DNA from: Accumulibacter sp.
GTDB lineage: Bacteria; Pseudomonadota; Gammaproteobacteria; Burkholderiales; Rhodocyclaceae
Length of the DNA stretch: 64,000 nt
Direction of reading: 5' to 3'
Assembly (NCBI GenBank): GCA_017302455.1
Contig: JAFLDO010000009.1
Coordinates: 50,467 to 114,466 of the forward strand
In this document: positions 29,827 to 39,511 of the stretch, one piece after another
How the letters are laid out: each line of letters starts with the position of its first letter
Position numbering within the stretch: position 1 is the stretch's first letter
The notes under the pieces: model-generated
What the model was told of the DNA's origin: nothing
The model's database searches: none
What the model saw: only the letters and a program-made list of their open reading frames with translations
Made by a program: the position numbers and the translations under genes

Positions 29827-30675
29827 ATGTTCGCTAACTGGCTGAAAACTTCCATTCTGATGGCCGCGATCGTGGCCCTCTTCGGCGTCATCGGCGGGTT
29901 TGTCGGCGGCAAATCCGGGATGTTGCTGGCCTTGCTCTTTGGCGGGGCGATGAACGTCTTCGCCTACTGGTTCTCGGACAAGATGGTGCTCAAGATGTAC
30001 AACGCGCGCGAGGTCGACGCAAGCTCGGCGCCGCAGTTCTACGGAATGGTTCGGGAACTCGCCCAGCGCGCCGGCCTGCCGATGCCCAGGGTGTATCTGA
30101 TCGACGAAGGGCAGCCCAATGCTTTCGCCACTGGTCGCAATCCCGACAACGCGGCGGTAGCGGCGACGAGCGGCATCCTTCAGCTCCTGTCGGCACGCGA
30201 GATTCGGGGCGTCATGGCACACGAACTGGCGCATGTCCGCCATCGTGACATCCTGATTTCGACGATCTCGGCAACCATGGCTGGCGCGATTTCGGCGCTC
30301 GCCAACTTCGCGGTGTTTTTTGGCGGGCGCGACTCCGAGGGTCGGCCGAGCAATCCGCTGGCTGGGATCCTGGTGGCGCTGCTGGCGCCACTGGCGGCTT
30401 CGCTGATCCAGATGGCCATCTCGCGGGCACGCGAGTTCGAGGCAGACCGCGGCGGCGCCGAGATCTGCGGCGACCCGAACGCTCTGGCCGACGCTCTGGC
30501 GAAGATCGATGCCTACGCTCGCGGTATCCCGATGGCTCCTGCCGAAGCGCACCCGGAGACAGCCCAGATGATGATCATGAACCCGCTCTCCGGTGGTGGA
30601 ATTGCCGGATTGTTCAGTACTCACCCGGCCACCGCGGAGCGCGTTGCGCGACTGCGCGCGATGGGGCGCGGCTAA
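29827..30675 (+). CDS. htpX: Heat-shock protease HtpX
   Basis: 282 residues. Inner-membrane zinc protease for damaged membrane proteins. Two N-terminal membrane segments (about 9-50), HExxH in [13 protein letters not shown], two more membrane segments, and a further Glu ligand region at [12 protein letters not shown]. The ATG at 29827 is chosen over one 15 bases earlier because GGAGG ends 8 bases before it. It is 72 bases behind fmt. Confidence 0.95.
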   Translation: MFANWLKTSILMAAIVALFGVIGGFVGGKSGMLLALLFGGAMNVFAYWFSDKMVLKMYNAREVDASSAPQFYGMVRELAQRAGLPMPRVYLIDEGQPNAFATGRNPDNAAVAATSGILQLLSAREIRGVMAHELAHVRHRDILISTISATMAGAISALANFAVFFGGRDSEGRPSNPLAGILVALLAPLAASLIQMAISRAREFEADRGGAEICGDPNALADALAKIDAYARGIPMAPAEAHPETAQMMIMNPLSGGGIAGLFSTHPATAERVARLRAMGRG

Positions 30676-30690
30676 AGGCGCGGCGGCGGA

Positions 30691-30706
30691 TGTTCCACGT
30701 GAAACC
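30691..30706. promoter_or_regulatory. parS-like site 2
   Basis: TGTTCCACGTGAAACC matches the parS core GTTYCACGTGRAAC exactly; only the outermost base breaks the 16-base consensus. It lies in the 42-base gap between the convergent htpX and S1/P1 nuclease genes, 7.9 kb from site 1. Confidence 0.8.
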
Positions 30707-30717
30707 AATCCTGGCCG

Positions 30718-31680
30718 CTAGCGGTCGTTTCGGTCCTCTCGCCGCGGCCCGCTGTGCAACAACCGCTGCAGGAGATCGGCGAGCCGATAACCCGCCTCGG
30801 CGACGCGGCGACCGGCGATCGCCAGCGCGTCCTCATGGAAGGTGGCGCTGATCGTCGGCACGGCGTCATCCCCGGGCGGATAGACACGCTCGCGGGCAAG
30901 CCGCCAGCTTTCGTCAAGCCACTGCTCGGGAGTTCCTGGTGAGGTCGGCGGCCGGTGAAGTGCGGCCAGCGACCTCGCCGCGCTGGCGAGCCGACCGTCG
31001 CGCAGCCACGGAGGGCCCGGCAAGTCATCCCAGTAGCGATGCAGACTCATCGACGTGTAGCGTGCGGCGAAAGGGTTCACGATGCTGACCAGATTCCCGC
31101 CATTGTCGCTTTGTCCATCCGGACCGTAGCGGCTCGCCGCGTGCAGCGGCTGGTGCGCGTCGCCGACCAGATGAATCAGCCACGGAAGGGCGTAAGCCCG
31201 CTCAGCCATTGTCGCCTGCCGGTCGCCAACGATGCGCGCCAGCACCGCCAGCTGGCGGTCGATGACGCCAGCCGCAGGCCCGGTGCCGGCGCCCGGATTC
31301 ACCGGGCGATCCACGTAGTGCCAGTGCAGTCGCCGCTCCATGTCGGGAAAACCGGGTAGCGTTGCCGTGGGCTCCTCGCGTCCGGTGGTGTAGAAACGCC
31401 TGTCCTTGCGAATGTCGTCGGGCCAGGTCGAGGCCTCAAGGAAGGCGGTCAGCTCCGGATCGCCGCCATGGGCGCGCGCTTGCCAGCGTTCGTAGTCCGG
31501 GTGCTGGCGCAGGAGTTGCCCAACCGCGGACTTCGTCCCGGCATCCATCGACTCCCAGGCAATCATCGCGCTGATCCGATGACCCGCGGCGTTCCAGGCC
31601 AGGGCCGGCGCTGCCACCAGTAGCAGGAGGCACGCGCCGAAGCGAAGGCGCCAAGTGCGTCTGCAAGGTCTAGCGGTCAA
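30718..31680 (-). CDS. Exported S1/P1-type nuclease
   Basis: 320 residues. Signal peptide ([15 protein letters not shown]) followed directly by WNAAGHR; mature S1/P1 nucleases begin with this Trp, whose amino group binds zinc. Further zinc ligands are seen in [15 protein letters not shown] and GGNLVSI. It is a predicted zinc-dependent single-strand nuclease/3'-nucleotidase, periplasmic or secreted, possibly for phosphate or nucleotide scavenging. The TTG start at 31680 has AGGAAG nine bases upstream and overlaps the end of the cation-efflux gene by 11 bases; a longer in-frame extension upstream lies inside that gene and would bury the signal peptide. Confidence 0.85.
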   Translation of the reverse strand: MTARPCRRTWRLRFGACLLLLVAAPALAWNAAGHRISAMIAWESMDAGTKSAVGQLLRQHPDYERWQARAHGGDPELTAFLEASTWPDDIRKDRRFYTTGREEPTATLPGFPDMERRLHWHYVDRPVNPGAGTGPAAGVIDRQLAVLARIVGDRQATMAERAYALPWLIHLVGDAHQPLHAASRYGPDGQSDNGGNLVSIVNPFAARYTSMSLHRYWDDLPGPPWLRDGRLASAARSLAALHRPPTSPGTPEQWLDESWRLARERVYPPGDDAVPTISATFHEDALAIAGRRVAEAGYRLADLLQRLLHSGPRREDRNDR

Positions 31681-32578
31681 GAGCGATGTCTTCCTGTGAG
31701 ACCGGATCTTCCAGGGGCTCGAGATGAGTAAACACGGAGGCGTGGGAAAGCGTCTGACGAACCTCCCGCTCCAGTTCTTCGACGAGCTGGTGACCGCGGG
31801 AAATCGTCCAGCTGCCGGGTACCAGGACATGCAGCGAGATGAAGCGGCGAGTACCGGACTCGCGCGTCCGCACCGCGTGGAACTCGATGCCCAGCGCGCG
31901 ATAACGTTCGAGGATAGCGAGCACCAGCGCGTGTTCCTCCGGCGGCAGGCTGCCGTCCATCAGGCCAACGGCTGAGCGCTGCAGCAGGCGCCAGCCGGTC
32001 CACACGATGTTGGTGGCAACCAGCAAGGCGAGCGTCGGATCGAGCCATAGCCAACCAGTGAGCGCGACGGCAGTCAGGCCGACGATCACTCCCACCGACG
32101 TCCACACGTCGGTGAGCAGATGGTGCGCGTCGGCCTCGAGGGTGATCGACCGGTGGCGTTTGCCGGCACGCAGCAGAACGCTGCCGACGACGAGATTGAT
32201 CAGCGAGGCGAGCGTCGACACCACCAGGCCCAGTCCAAGCTGTTCGAGTGGCTTCGGGTAGAGCAGGCGTTCGATCGCGGCAAAGGCGATCGCCAACGCA
32301 GCGAACAGAATCAACAGCCCCTCGAAGCCGCTGGAAAAATACTCCGCCTTGCCGTGGCCGAACGCATGCCCTTCGTCCTCGGGCCGCTCGGCGATCGACA
32401 GCATCGCCAGGGCCATTGCTCCACCAGCCAGATTGACCAGCGATTCGAGCGCATCGGAGAGCAGGCCAACCGACCCGGTCATCATCCAGGCGAGCCCCTT
32501 GAGCGCGATCGTCGCCAGTGCGGCACCGATGGACAGCCATGCGAAGGGTTTGAGCGAGGAAGAGGTCATGCGCCGCAT
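31670..32578 (-). CDS. Cation diffusion facilitator (CDF) metal efflux protein
   Basis: 302 residues. About six membrane segments in the first 205 residues (e.g. [20 protein letters not shown], which holds the metal-site Asp of TM2; [17 protein letters not shown], which holds HxxxD of TM5), then a cytoplasmic ferredoxin-like domain ([18 protein letters not shown]). It exports Zn2+, Fe2+ or a similar divalent ion in exchange for protons. The start could also be the ATG at 32569. It is followed by the S1/P1 nuclease gene with overlap. Both are on the strand opposite to the flanking conserved block. Confidence 0.9.
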   Translation of the reverse strand: MRRMTSSSLKPFAWLSIGAALATIALKGLAWMMTGSVGLLSDALESLVNLAGGAMALAMLSIAERPEDEGHAFGHGKAEYFSSGFEGLLILFAALAIAFAAIERLLYPKPLEQLGLGLVVSTLASLINLVVGSVLLRAGKRHRSITLEADAHHLLTDVWTSVGVIVGLTAVALTGWLWLDPTLALLVATNIVWTGWRLLQRSAVGLMDGSLPPEEHALVLAILERYRALGIEFHAVRTRESGTRRFISLHVLVPGSWTISRGHQLVEELEREVRQTLSHASVFTHLEPLEDPVSQEDIALDR

Positions 32579-32659
32579 TATCGCCCGCCCGTGACGATCT
32601 CGCCACGAAAGGGCATCGTGCTAAACTCGCCACACACTCGATAGCAGCGAATCCCGACC

Positions 32660-34030
32660 TTGCCTTCGTCCCTTACGCCTTCTTCTCCGTCTACCCGCGC
32701 CGTGCGCGTTCGCAAACCTGCGGCCGTCGTCAAGGGCCCGCCTCGGCGCAAGCCGGGGCCGCCGCCGTCGCGTCTGCCGGCGGATTCCCTGGGGCTGAGC
32801 CTGCTGCTCGCGGCTCGGGTGATTGCCGCCGTGCGGGCCGGGCAAAGCCTGACACAAGCCTTGAGGCCTCTGAGCGCCGCAGCGCCGGCTGCCCGCGCCG
32901 CAGCGCAGGATGTGGCCTATGGGACGCTGCGCCGCTACGGTTGCGGCGAGTTCATTCTCGCTCGCCTGCTCACGAAACCGCTATCGCACACGGAAACCGA
33001 AGCCCTGCTGCTGGCCGCACTCTTTCGGCTGCATACCCGTCCCGAGGCGGCCTACATGGTCGTGGATCAGGCCGTTGCCGCCGCCGGCGAAATGACCGGT
33101 GGCGTTTTCAAGGGATTAGTCAATGGACTGCTGCGCAGTTACCTGCGCCAGCGCGAGTCGCTGGCGGCCGCCATGGCCGGCGACGACGAGGCGGTACAAC
33201 AACACCCCGCCTGGTGGCTGGCGCGTTTGCGCCGCGCCTATCCCGAGCATTGGCAGGAGATCGTCGCCGCTGGCAACGGCCCGCCGCCGATGACCCTGCG
33301 TGTCAACCGGCGTCGCGCCACCAGCGAGGCCTACGCGGCACGTCTGCTGGAGGCCGGATCGTCTGCCAGGCAGGTGGCGGCGAACGCGCTGCTCCTGGCC
33401 AAGCCGGTAACCGTCGATGCCCTGCCGGGCTTTGCCGATGGGCTGGTGTCTATCCAGGATGCCGGCGCGCAGCGCGCTGCCCAACTGCTCCTGCCCGTTG
33501 CCGGCGAGCGCATCCTGGACGCCTGCGCCGCGCCTGGGGGGAAAGCCGCACATCTGCTGGAAGCGGCCGATATCGACCTGCTGGCACTCGATATCGACGC
33601 CACGCGCACCCGGCGCATCGAAGACAACCTGCGCCGCCTCGGTCTCGTCGCCAAGGTCGGGGTTGCCGACTGCCGCGCCTCGGGCGACTGGTGGGATGGC
33701 CTGCCTTTTGATGCCATCCTCGCGGATGTGCCCTGCTCTGCCTCGGGCGTCGTGCGTCGCCATCCCGATATCAAGTACCTGCGCCGGGAGAGCGACATCA
33801 GGCGCTTTGCTCTCCTGCAGGCTGACCTTCTCGACCAACTCTGGCCGCTGCTGAAGCCGGGAGGCCGCCTGCTCTACGCCACCTGCTCGGTATTCCCGGA
33901 AGAGAACGAAGGACAGATCGATGCCTTCCTGGTTCGCCAGCCGACGGCCCGGCGACTCGTGGAGGAGAGACTTCTACCGCGGGAGGAACATGACGGATTC
34001 TATTATGCGCTGTTGCGGAAAGCTCCTTAG
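32660..34030 (+). CDS. rsmB: 16S rRNA (cytosine-967-C5)-methyltransferase RsmB
   Basis: 456 residues. N-terminal NusB-like RNA-binding domain (ARAAAQDVAYGTLRRYG, about 75-190) and a Rossmann methyltransferase with SAM motif LDACAAPGGKAAHLLE and the two catalytic Cys in ADVPCSASGVVRRHPD and YATCSVFPEENEGQ. The start is uncertain: a TTG at 32660 gives the basic Pro-rich N-terminal extension, and later starts are possible. The 3' end overlaps the DUF4390 gene by 41 bases. Confidence 0.93.
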   Translation: MPSSLTPSSPSTRAVRVRKPAAVVKGPPRRKPGPPPSRLPADSLGLSLLLAARVIAAVRAGQSLTQALRPLSAAAPAARAAAQDVAYGTLRRYGCGEFILARLLTKPLSHTETEALLLAALFRLHTRPEAAYMVVDQAVAAAGEMTGGVFKGLVNGLLRSYLRQRESLAAAMAGDDEAVQQHPAWWLARLRRAYPEHWQEIVAAGNGPPPMTLRVNRRRATSEAYAARLLEAGSSARQVAANALLLAKPVTVDALPGFADGLVSIQDAGAQRAAQLLLPVAGERILDACAAPGGKAAHLLEAADIDLLALDIDATRTRRIEDNLRRLGLVAKVGVADCRASGDWWDGLPFDAILADVPCSASGVVRRHPDIKYLRRESDIRRFALLQADLLDQLWPLLKPGGRLLYATCSVFPEENEGQIDAFLVRQPTARRLVEERLLPREEHDGFYYALLRKAP

Positions 34031-34625
34031 TTCGTTCCTTGTCGGCCTGTTTATTCTGATTGCCTCATCGAGCACGCAGGCAGCCGACATCAGCATCCGC
34101 AACCCGCAGCTGTCGGCCGGCGACGAGGGTTATGTCCTGTCGGCTGATTTCACCATCAATCTGAACGCCCGGCTCGAAGAAGTCGTCGCTAAGGGCGTCG
34201 CGCTCTATTTCGTGGTCGACTTCGAACTCAGCCGCTCCCGCTGGTACTGGCTGGACGAACAGGTTGTCGGCCGGAGTCAGTCGTACCAGCTCTCCTACCA
34301 CGCGCTGACTCGCCAGTACCGTTTGTCGAGCGGCGCCTTGCACCAGAGCTTCGCCACGCTCGACGAGGCGCTGCGCATCCTCACACGACTGCGCAACTGG
34401 CCGGTCCTCGACAAGGGTTCGCTCGCCGCCGGCCAGACCTATCAGCTCGCCCTACGCATGCGTCTCGACCTCACACAAATGCCCAAGACGTTCCAGGTGA
34501 ACGCACTCGCCAATCGTGACTGGAATCTGACATCCGAGTGGGCTCGCTGGAACCTTACGCCCGGCGATGTATCCTCCCTCGGCGTAGCGGCCACGCTTGC
34601 GCCTGCCACCGGTGAGAGCAAGTGA
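33990..34625 (+). CDS. Exported DUF4390-family protein
   Basis: 211 residues. Signal peptide ([20 protein letters not shown]) and a beta-rich mature part ([37 protein letters not shown]) typical of DUF4390, a family found next to rsmB and the NtrY-like kinase in betaproteobacteria. RBS GGGAGGAAC sits directly before the ATG at 33990. The stop overlaps the GTG of the kinase gene. It is probably a periplasmic partner or ligand sensor of the kinase; that is inference from conserved linkage. Confidence 0.88.
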   Translation: MTDSIMRCCGKLLSSFLVGLFILIASSSTQAADISIRNPQLSAGDEGYVLSADFTINLNARLEEVVAKGVALYFVVDFELSRSRWYWLDEQVVGRSQSYQLSYHALTRQYRLSSGALHQSFATLDEALRILTRLRNWPVLDKGSLAAGQTYQLALRMRLDLTQMPKTFQVNALANRDWNLTSEWARWNLTPGDVSSLGVAATLAPATGESK

Positions 34626-36775
34626 AGAGTCTGATCGTCGCCGCCGCTTCGTTTGGCGGCATTCTTCTCTTCCTGTTGGCGTCGGCGAGCGCCAACACGG
34701 CGCTCTTTGCGCGTCATTACCCCTGGCTGCTGGGTCTGAATGCAATCGTCGCCCTGTCGTTGCTGGCGCTGATTGCCTGGCAGCTGCGCATCCTCTGGGG
34801 TGAACACCGGGCCAGAGTCTTCGGTTCGCGGCTCAAGCTGCGGCTGATGCTGATGTTCGGCCTGATGGCCGTCGTGCCCGGCGTACTGATTTACGCCGTG
34901 TCGGTCCAGTTCGTCACCAAGAGTATCGACACCTGGTTTGACGTGCGCGTCGAGAAGGCCCTCGAAGCGGGCCTCAATCTAGGCCGCAGTGCGCTCGATT
35001 CGCTGTTGGCGGATCTGGCCGCCAAAGGACAATCGATGGCGCTGGAACTTGCGGACCGCTCGGAAGCGCAGCGACGGCTCGAACTCAACCGCTTGCGCGA
35101 ACAGCACGGCGTTCAATCGGCGGCACTCTTCTCGACGACAGGTACGCTCGTGGCGACGGCGACGGGTGAACTGGCCACCCTGTTGCCGGCACAGCCGGCA
35201 CCCGAACAATTGCGCCGGGCACTTGCCGAGCGCCGACTTGCGGTGATCGAGAGCCACAGCGAGAAAGACCTGACACTGCGTGTCCTGGTCGCCGTAACAC
35301 CGCCGGGCCTCGGCATCGAGACGCGAATCCTGCAGCTTACCGATCCGGTGCCCACCAGCCTCGCCCAGAACGCCGACAGCGTGCAGGCGGTCTATGCCGA
35401 CTATCAGGAACTCTCGCTCGGCCGTGAGGGATTGACGCGCATCTACGCGATGACGTTGACGCTGACGGTACTCCTGGCCTTGTTCACGGCCATTGCCCTG
35501 GCTTTCGTGCTGGCTCGCCGCCTGTCGGCGCCGCTGTCTATCCTTGCCGAGGGCACACAAGCCGTGGCGGCGGGCGACTACACCCCGCGTCAGGCTGTCT
35601 ATAGTCGTGACGAGCTCGGCGTTCTGACCCGCTCGTTCAAGCAGATGACCAGCCAGCTCGATGAAGCTCGGCGCGACAACGAACGTCATCGCGCCGAGCT
35701 CGAAGCGGCGCGCGCCTATCTCGAATCGATTCTCGCCAATCTTTCGGCTGGCGTGCTCGTCTTCGACCACCGTTTCGTGCTGCGTACCTTCAACGAAGGA
35801 GCGCTGACGATTCTGGACGACGACTTCAGCGATCTGCTCGGCCACCCGGTTGATGCCTGGCCGCGGCAGGAAACGCTTGGCCAGGCCATCCGCAGTGCCT
35901 TTGACACCCATGCCAGCAGCGAGTGGCAGGAACAGATCGAACTCGATCATTCCGGCGGCCTGCCGCAGATTCTTCTCCTGCGCGGCACGCAACTGCCCGC
36001 CGGTTCGCATGGCGGCTACGTCGTTGTTTTCGACGACGTGACCCGGCTGATTGCCGCTCAGCGTAGTGCCGCCTGGGGTGAAGTGGCGCGCCGCCTGGCT
36101 CACGAGATCAAGAATCCTCTGACACCGATCCAGCTCTCCGCCGAGAGACTGCAGATGAAACTGGCCGACCGGCTGGCCGGCGCCGACGCCCAGATGCTGG
36201 CGCGCTCCACGCAGACGATCATCACCCAGGTGCAGGCGATGAAACGGATGGTCAATGACTTCAGCGACTATGCCCGTCTGCCGGCACCGGAGCTCGCCGC
36301 GGTGGACCTCAACGCGCTGATCTCGGAAGTGCTCGGCCTGTACGAAACCTCGCGGGCGACGATCAAGCTGAAGCTCGCCCCCCGGTTACCGCTGGTCTGG
36401 GGTGATGTCACGCAATTGCGGCAGATCATCCACAATCTGTTGCGCAATGCCGAAGACGCGCAGGAAGCGCTTGAATCGCCATGCATCGGGATCAGCACAC
36501 AATGCACTGACAGCATGGCCGAGATGGTCGTCACCGATCACGGGCCGGGTTTCCCGCCCGAAATCCTTGCCCGGGTCTGCGAACCCTACGTCACCACCAA
36601 GGCGCGTGGTACCGGCCTCGGCCTGGCGATCGTCAAGAAGATCGTCGATGAACATCACGGCCGCATCCGGATCAACAACCGCCAGCGGGTCGGCGCCGAG
36701 GTCAGCATCATGCTGCCGCTCGTCTCCCAGCCGAGCGCTCGCCGCCACCCCAGCAAACTATCTTCCGAGGCCTGA
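34622..36775 (+). CDS. NtrY-like sensor histidine kinase
   Basis: 717 residues. N-terminal membrane segments (about 5-60 and 75-105), a periplasmic or extracytoplasmic sensor region, another membrane segment near 280-300, HAMP ([20 protein letters not shown]), PAS-like region (about 360-470), HisKA with His494 in [17 protein letters not shown], and HATPase with [19 protein letters not shown]. The GTG start overlaps the DUF4390 stop. It phosphorylates the response regulator encoded 2 bases downstream. The membrane architecture matches NtrY. The signal is unknown; the association with Trk genes downstream is conserved in the lineage. Confidence 0.92.
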   Translation: MKSLIVAAASFGGILLFLLASASANTALFARHYPWLLGLNAIVALSLLALIAWQLRILWGEHRARVFGSRLKLRLMLMFGLMAVVPGVLIYAVSVQFVTKSIDTWFDVRVEKALEAGLNLGRSALDSLLADLAAKGQSMALELADRSEAQRRLELNRLREQHGVQSAALFSTTGTLVATATGELATLLPAQPAPEQLRRALAERRLAVIESHSEKDLTLRVLVAVTPPGLGIETRILQLTDPVPTSLAQNADSVQAVYADYQELSLGREGLTRIYAMTLTLTVLLALFTAIALAFVLARRLSAPLSILAEGTQAVAAGDYTPRQAVYSRDELGVLTRSFKQMTSQLDEARRDNERHRAELEAARAYLESILANLSAGVLVFDHRFVLRTFNEGALTILDDDFSDLLGHPVDAWPRQETLGQAIRSAFDTHASSEWQEQIELDHSGGLPQILLLRGTQLPAGSHGGYVVVFDDVTRLIAAQRSAAWGEVARRLAHEIKNPLTPIQLSAERLQMKLADRLAGADAQMLARSTQTIITQVQAMKRMVNDFSDYARLPAPELAAVDLNALISEVLGLYETSRATIKLKLAPRLPLVWGDVTQLRQIIHNLLRNAEDAQEALESPCIGISTQCTDSMAEMVVTDHGPGFPPEILARVCEPYVTTKARGTGLGLAIVKKIVDEHHGRIRINNRQRVGAEVSIMLPLVSQPSARRHPSKLSSEA

Positions 36776-36777
36776 GC

Positions 36778-38034
36778 ATGGCGCAAGTATTGATTGTCGA
36801 CGACGAAATGGGCATCCGCGAGTTGCTGTCCGAGATCCTTGCCGACGAAGGTCACTCCGTCTGGCTGGCGGAAAATGCCGCCGTCGCGCGCCGCATGCGC
36901 GCCGAGAAACGGCCGGATCTCGTCTTGCTCGACATCTGGATGCCGGATACCGACGGGATTTCCTTGCTCAAGGAATGGTCGGCGGGCGGGCTCCTGACGA
37001 TGCCGGTGGTGATGATGTCCGGGCACGGCACGATCGACTCGGCGGTCGAAGCGACACGCATCGGCGCGACCGACTTCCTCGAAAAGCCGATCGCCCTGCA
37101 GAAACTGCTCGCCACCGTCAAGAAAGCGCTCAAGCACGAGGCGGTTCTCCAGAAGCGGCCGCTGACGCTGGACGCCTTCACGCGCTCGCCCTTGCTCAAG
37201 GACCTCAAGCGGCGCCTCGAACAGGCGGCGGCGAAGACGTCGGTGCTCCTCCTGAAGAGCGCCTCGGGGAGCATCGCGGAAATCTGCGCGCGTACCCTGC
37301 AGACGCACCGTACCCCCTGGCTCGACCTGTCGACGCTGAGCACGCCGCTGACACAGGAAATGTTGCAGAACGCCGGCGGCGGCATCGTCTTCATCGCCGA
37401 TCTGGCACAGTTCGGCAAGCTGCAGCAGATGAATCTCGTTTTCGCCATCGAACGGCTCGAGCGGCAGAATCTGCAACTGGTGGCGGCTTCGAGCCGCTCG
37501 CTGTCGGCACTCGTTGACTCTGGCTGGGACCCGCTGCTGGTCAACCGCCTCGGCGAAGTCTGGGTGGCACTGCCGCAGATTTCGGGACACGCGGACGACG
37601 TCCCCGAAATCGCCACCCTGTTGCTCGCCGATCTCGCCGAACGCGGCGAAGTGCCCTTGCGTCACTTTTCCAGTGGCGCGCAGAACGCGCTACGTCTGCA
37701 TCGCTGGCAGGGTGAATGGGCCGAACTCCTGACCACGGTCAAGAACCTCGCGCTGTCGGCGCTCGATGAGGAGATCAGTGCCGACGATGTCGCCCGTACC
37801 TTGCAGACCGAGGCCAGCGGCGCCGCCACGCCGCTCGCGGCACTGTTCTTCGATCTGCCGTTGCGCGAGGCCCGCGAAGGCTTCGAGCGCCTGTACTTCG
37901 AATACCATCTGAGCAGCGAGAGGGGTAACATGACGCGCTTGGCGGAGAAGACGGGTCTTGAACGAACTCATCTCTATCGCAAGTTGCGGCAGCTCGGTCT
38001 GAACATCGGGCGGCGCAGCGACGAGCGCGAATGA
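36778..38034 (+). CDS. NtrX-like response regulator with degenerate AAA+ domain
   Basis: 418 residues. Receiver domain (1-120) with DDE, phospho-acceptor Asp52 (LVLLDIWMPDTDG) and Lys in DFLEKP. The middle (about 140-330) follows the sigma-54 activator outline, but the Walker A site is lost (LLLKSASGSIAEICART in place of G-x4-GKE) and no GAFTGA loop is seen. The C-terminus is a Fis-type HTH (LAEKTGLERTHLYRKLRQLG). It therefore should bind DNA but probably cannot open sigma-54 promoters; it may regulate sigma-70 promoters. It is encoded directly behind its kinase and upstream of trkA. Confidence 0.9.
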   Translation: MAQVLIVDDEMGIRELLSEILADEGHSVWLAENAAVARRMRAEKRPDLVLLDIWMPDTDGISLLKEWSAGGLLTMPVVMMSGHGTIDSAVEATRIGATDFLEKPIALQKLLATVKKALKHEAVLQKRPLTLDAFTRSPLLKDLKRRLEQAAAKTSVLLLKSASGSIAEICARTLQTHRTPWLDLSTLSTPLTQEMLQNAGGGIVFIADLAQFGKLQQMNLVFAIERLERQNLQLVAASSRSLSALVDSGWDPLLVNRLGEVWVALPQISGHADDVPEIATLLLADLAERGEVPLRHFSSGAQNALRLHRWQGEWAELLTTVKNLALSALDEEISADDVARTLQTEASGAATPLAALFFDLPLREAREGFERLYFEYHLSSERGNMTRLAEKTGLERTHLYRKLRQLGLNIGRRSDERE

Positions 38035-38071
38035 CATCGCGCCGCAGCACCGTCAGGGAGATTAAAAAGAA

Positions 38072-39502
38072 ATGCGGATCGTCATTCTTGGTGCCGGCCA
38101 GGTCGGTGCGAGTGTTGCCGAGAGTCTTGTCTCGGAAAACAACGATATCACGATCGTCGATAGCGACCAGGATCGTCTCGCCTACCTCCAGGATCGTCTC
38201 GACCTGCGAACGGTGACCGGCAACGCCGCCTATCCTTCGGTACTGGCCAGCGCCGGCCTGGACGATGCCGACCTGTTGATCGCCGTGACGCAGAGCGACC
38301 AGACCAATCTCGTGGCGTGCAAGGTGGCGCACAGCGTCTTCAACGTCCCGGCACGCATCGCCAGGTTGCGCGCGCGTGACTTTCTGGAGAGCGAAAAGCT
38401 GCTGGCGCCGGAGAACTTCGCCGTCGACTATGCGCTGTGTCCGGAGCAGGTCATTACCGAGTACATCGCGCGCCTCGTCGAGTTTCCGGAAGCTTTGCAG
38501 GTGCTGAACTTCGGCGATGGCCGACTGGTGCTGGTGGGGCTTCGCGCCTACGCCGGCGGTTTGTTGGTGGGTAGCCCGATCAAGGAGATGCGCGGCCATC
38601 TACCGCCCGAGATCGACGGGCGCATCGCCGCCATCTATCGCCGCGACGGCGCCATCACACCGACCGGTGAGACGATCATCGAAGACGGCGACGAGGTCTT
38701 CCTGCTGGCCGCCGAGGAACACATTCGGGCCGTCATGCGTGAGTTGCGCCGCTCGGTCGAGCCGGTGCGGCGGGTGATGATCGCCGGTGGCGGCAACATC
38801 GGCCATCGCGTCGCGCAGGCGCTGGAAGGCAAGTGCGAAGTCAAGCTGATCGAGGTTTCGCGGCGGCGGGCCGAGTTTGTCGCGACCTCGCTGAAGGCGG
38901 TGCTGGTGCTGCACGGCGATGCAACCGACGAGGAGTTGCTGCAACAGGAGGCGATCGACGAAATGGATCTCTTCTTGGCGCTGACCAACGACGATGAAGA
39001 CAATATCATGGCCGCGTCGCTGGCCAAGAAGATGGGCAGCAAGCGCGTGGTGGCGCTGATCAACCGCCGGGCTTACGCCGATCTGGTGCAGGGCGGGCCG
39101 ATCGACATCGCGATTTCGCCGGCGCAGGTTTCGATCGGCACGCTGTTGACCTATGTCCGCCACGGTGACGTGGCGCAGGTGCATAGCTTGCGCCGCGGCG
39201 CTGCCGAGGCGCTCGAGGTCGTCGCCCACGGCGATCAGAAGACTTCGCGCGTCGTTGGCCGGCGGATCTGCGATGTGCCGACGATCGAGGGCGCGTTCAT
39301 CGCCGCCGTCGTCCGCGATCTCGACAAGACGCAGGATGTCGGATTCCTCGGCCTGGCCAAGAAGAAGCAGAGGGGTCGAGTGCTGATCGCGCACAAGGAC
39401 GTGGTGATTCAGACCGACGATCACGTGATCGTCTTCTGCCTGGACAAGAAGGTCGTCAAGCAGGTCGAGAAGCTGTTCGCCGTCGGCTTCCATTTCTTCT
39501 GA
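38072..39502 (+). CDS. trkA: Trk potassium uptake regulator TrkA
   Basis: 476 residues. Two RCK modules: the first NAD-binding Rossmann fold MRIVILGAGQVGASVAESLV, the second starting VRRVMIAGGGNIGHRVAQAL at about residue 232. Each is followed by a C-terminal ligand-binding subdomain. It is a peripheral membrane protein that gates TrkH in response to nucleotides. It lies 37 bases behind the regulator gene and 9 bases before trkH. Confidence 0.96.
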   Translation: MRIVILGAGQVGASVAESLVSENNDITIVDSDQDRLAYLQDRLDLRTVTGNAAYPSVLASAGLDDADLLIAVTQSDQTNLVACKVAHSVFNVPARIARLRARDFLESEKLLAPENFAVDYALCPEQVITEYIARLVEFPEALQVLNFGDGRLVLVGLRAYAGGLLVGSPIKEMRGHLPPEIDGRIAAIYRRDGAITPTGETIIEDGDEVFLLAAEEHIRAVMRELRRSVEPVRRVMIAGGGNIGHRVAQALEGKCEVKLIEVSRRRAEFVATSLKAVLVLHGDATDEELLQQEAIDEMDLFLALTNDDEDNIMAASLAKKMGSKRVVALINRRAYADLVQGGPIDIAISPAQVSIGTLLTYVRHGDVAQVHSLRRGAAEALEVVAHGDQKTSRVVGRRICDVPTIEGAFIAAVVRDLDKTQDVGFLGLAKKKQRGRVLIAHKDVVIQTDDHVIVFCLDKKVVKQVEKLFAVGFHFF

Positions 39503-39511
39503 GAGCGAAGC

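Noticed and set aside
39416..39433. 18-bp palindrome GACGATCACGTGATCGTC with a CACGTG core
   Set aside because: It lies inside trkA coding sequence (codons for DDHVIV) and its flanks do not match parS.
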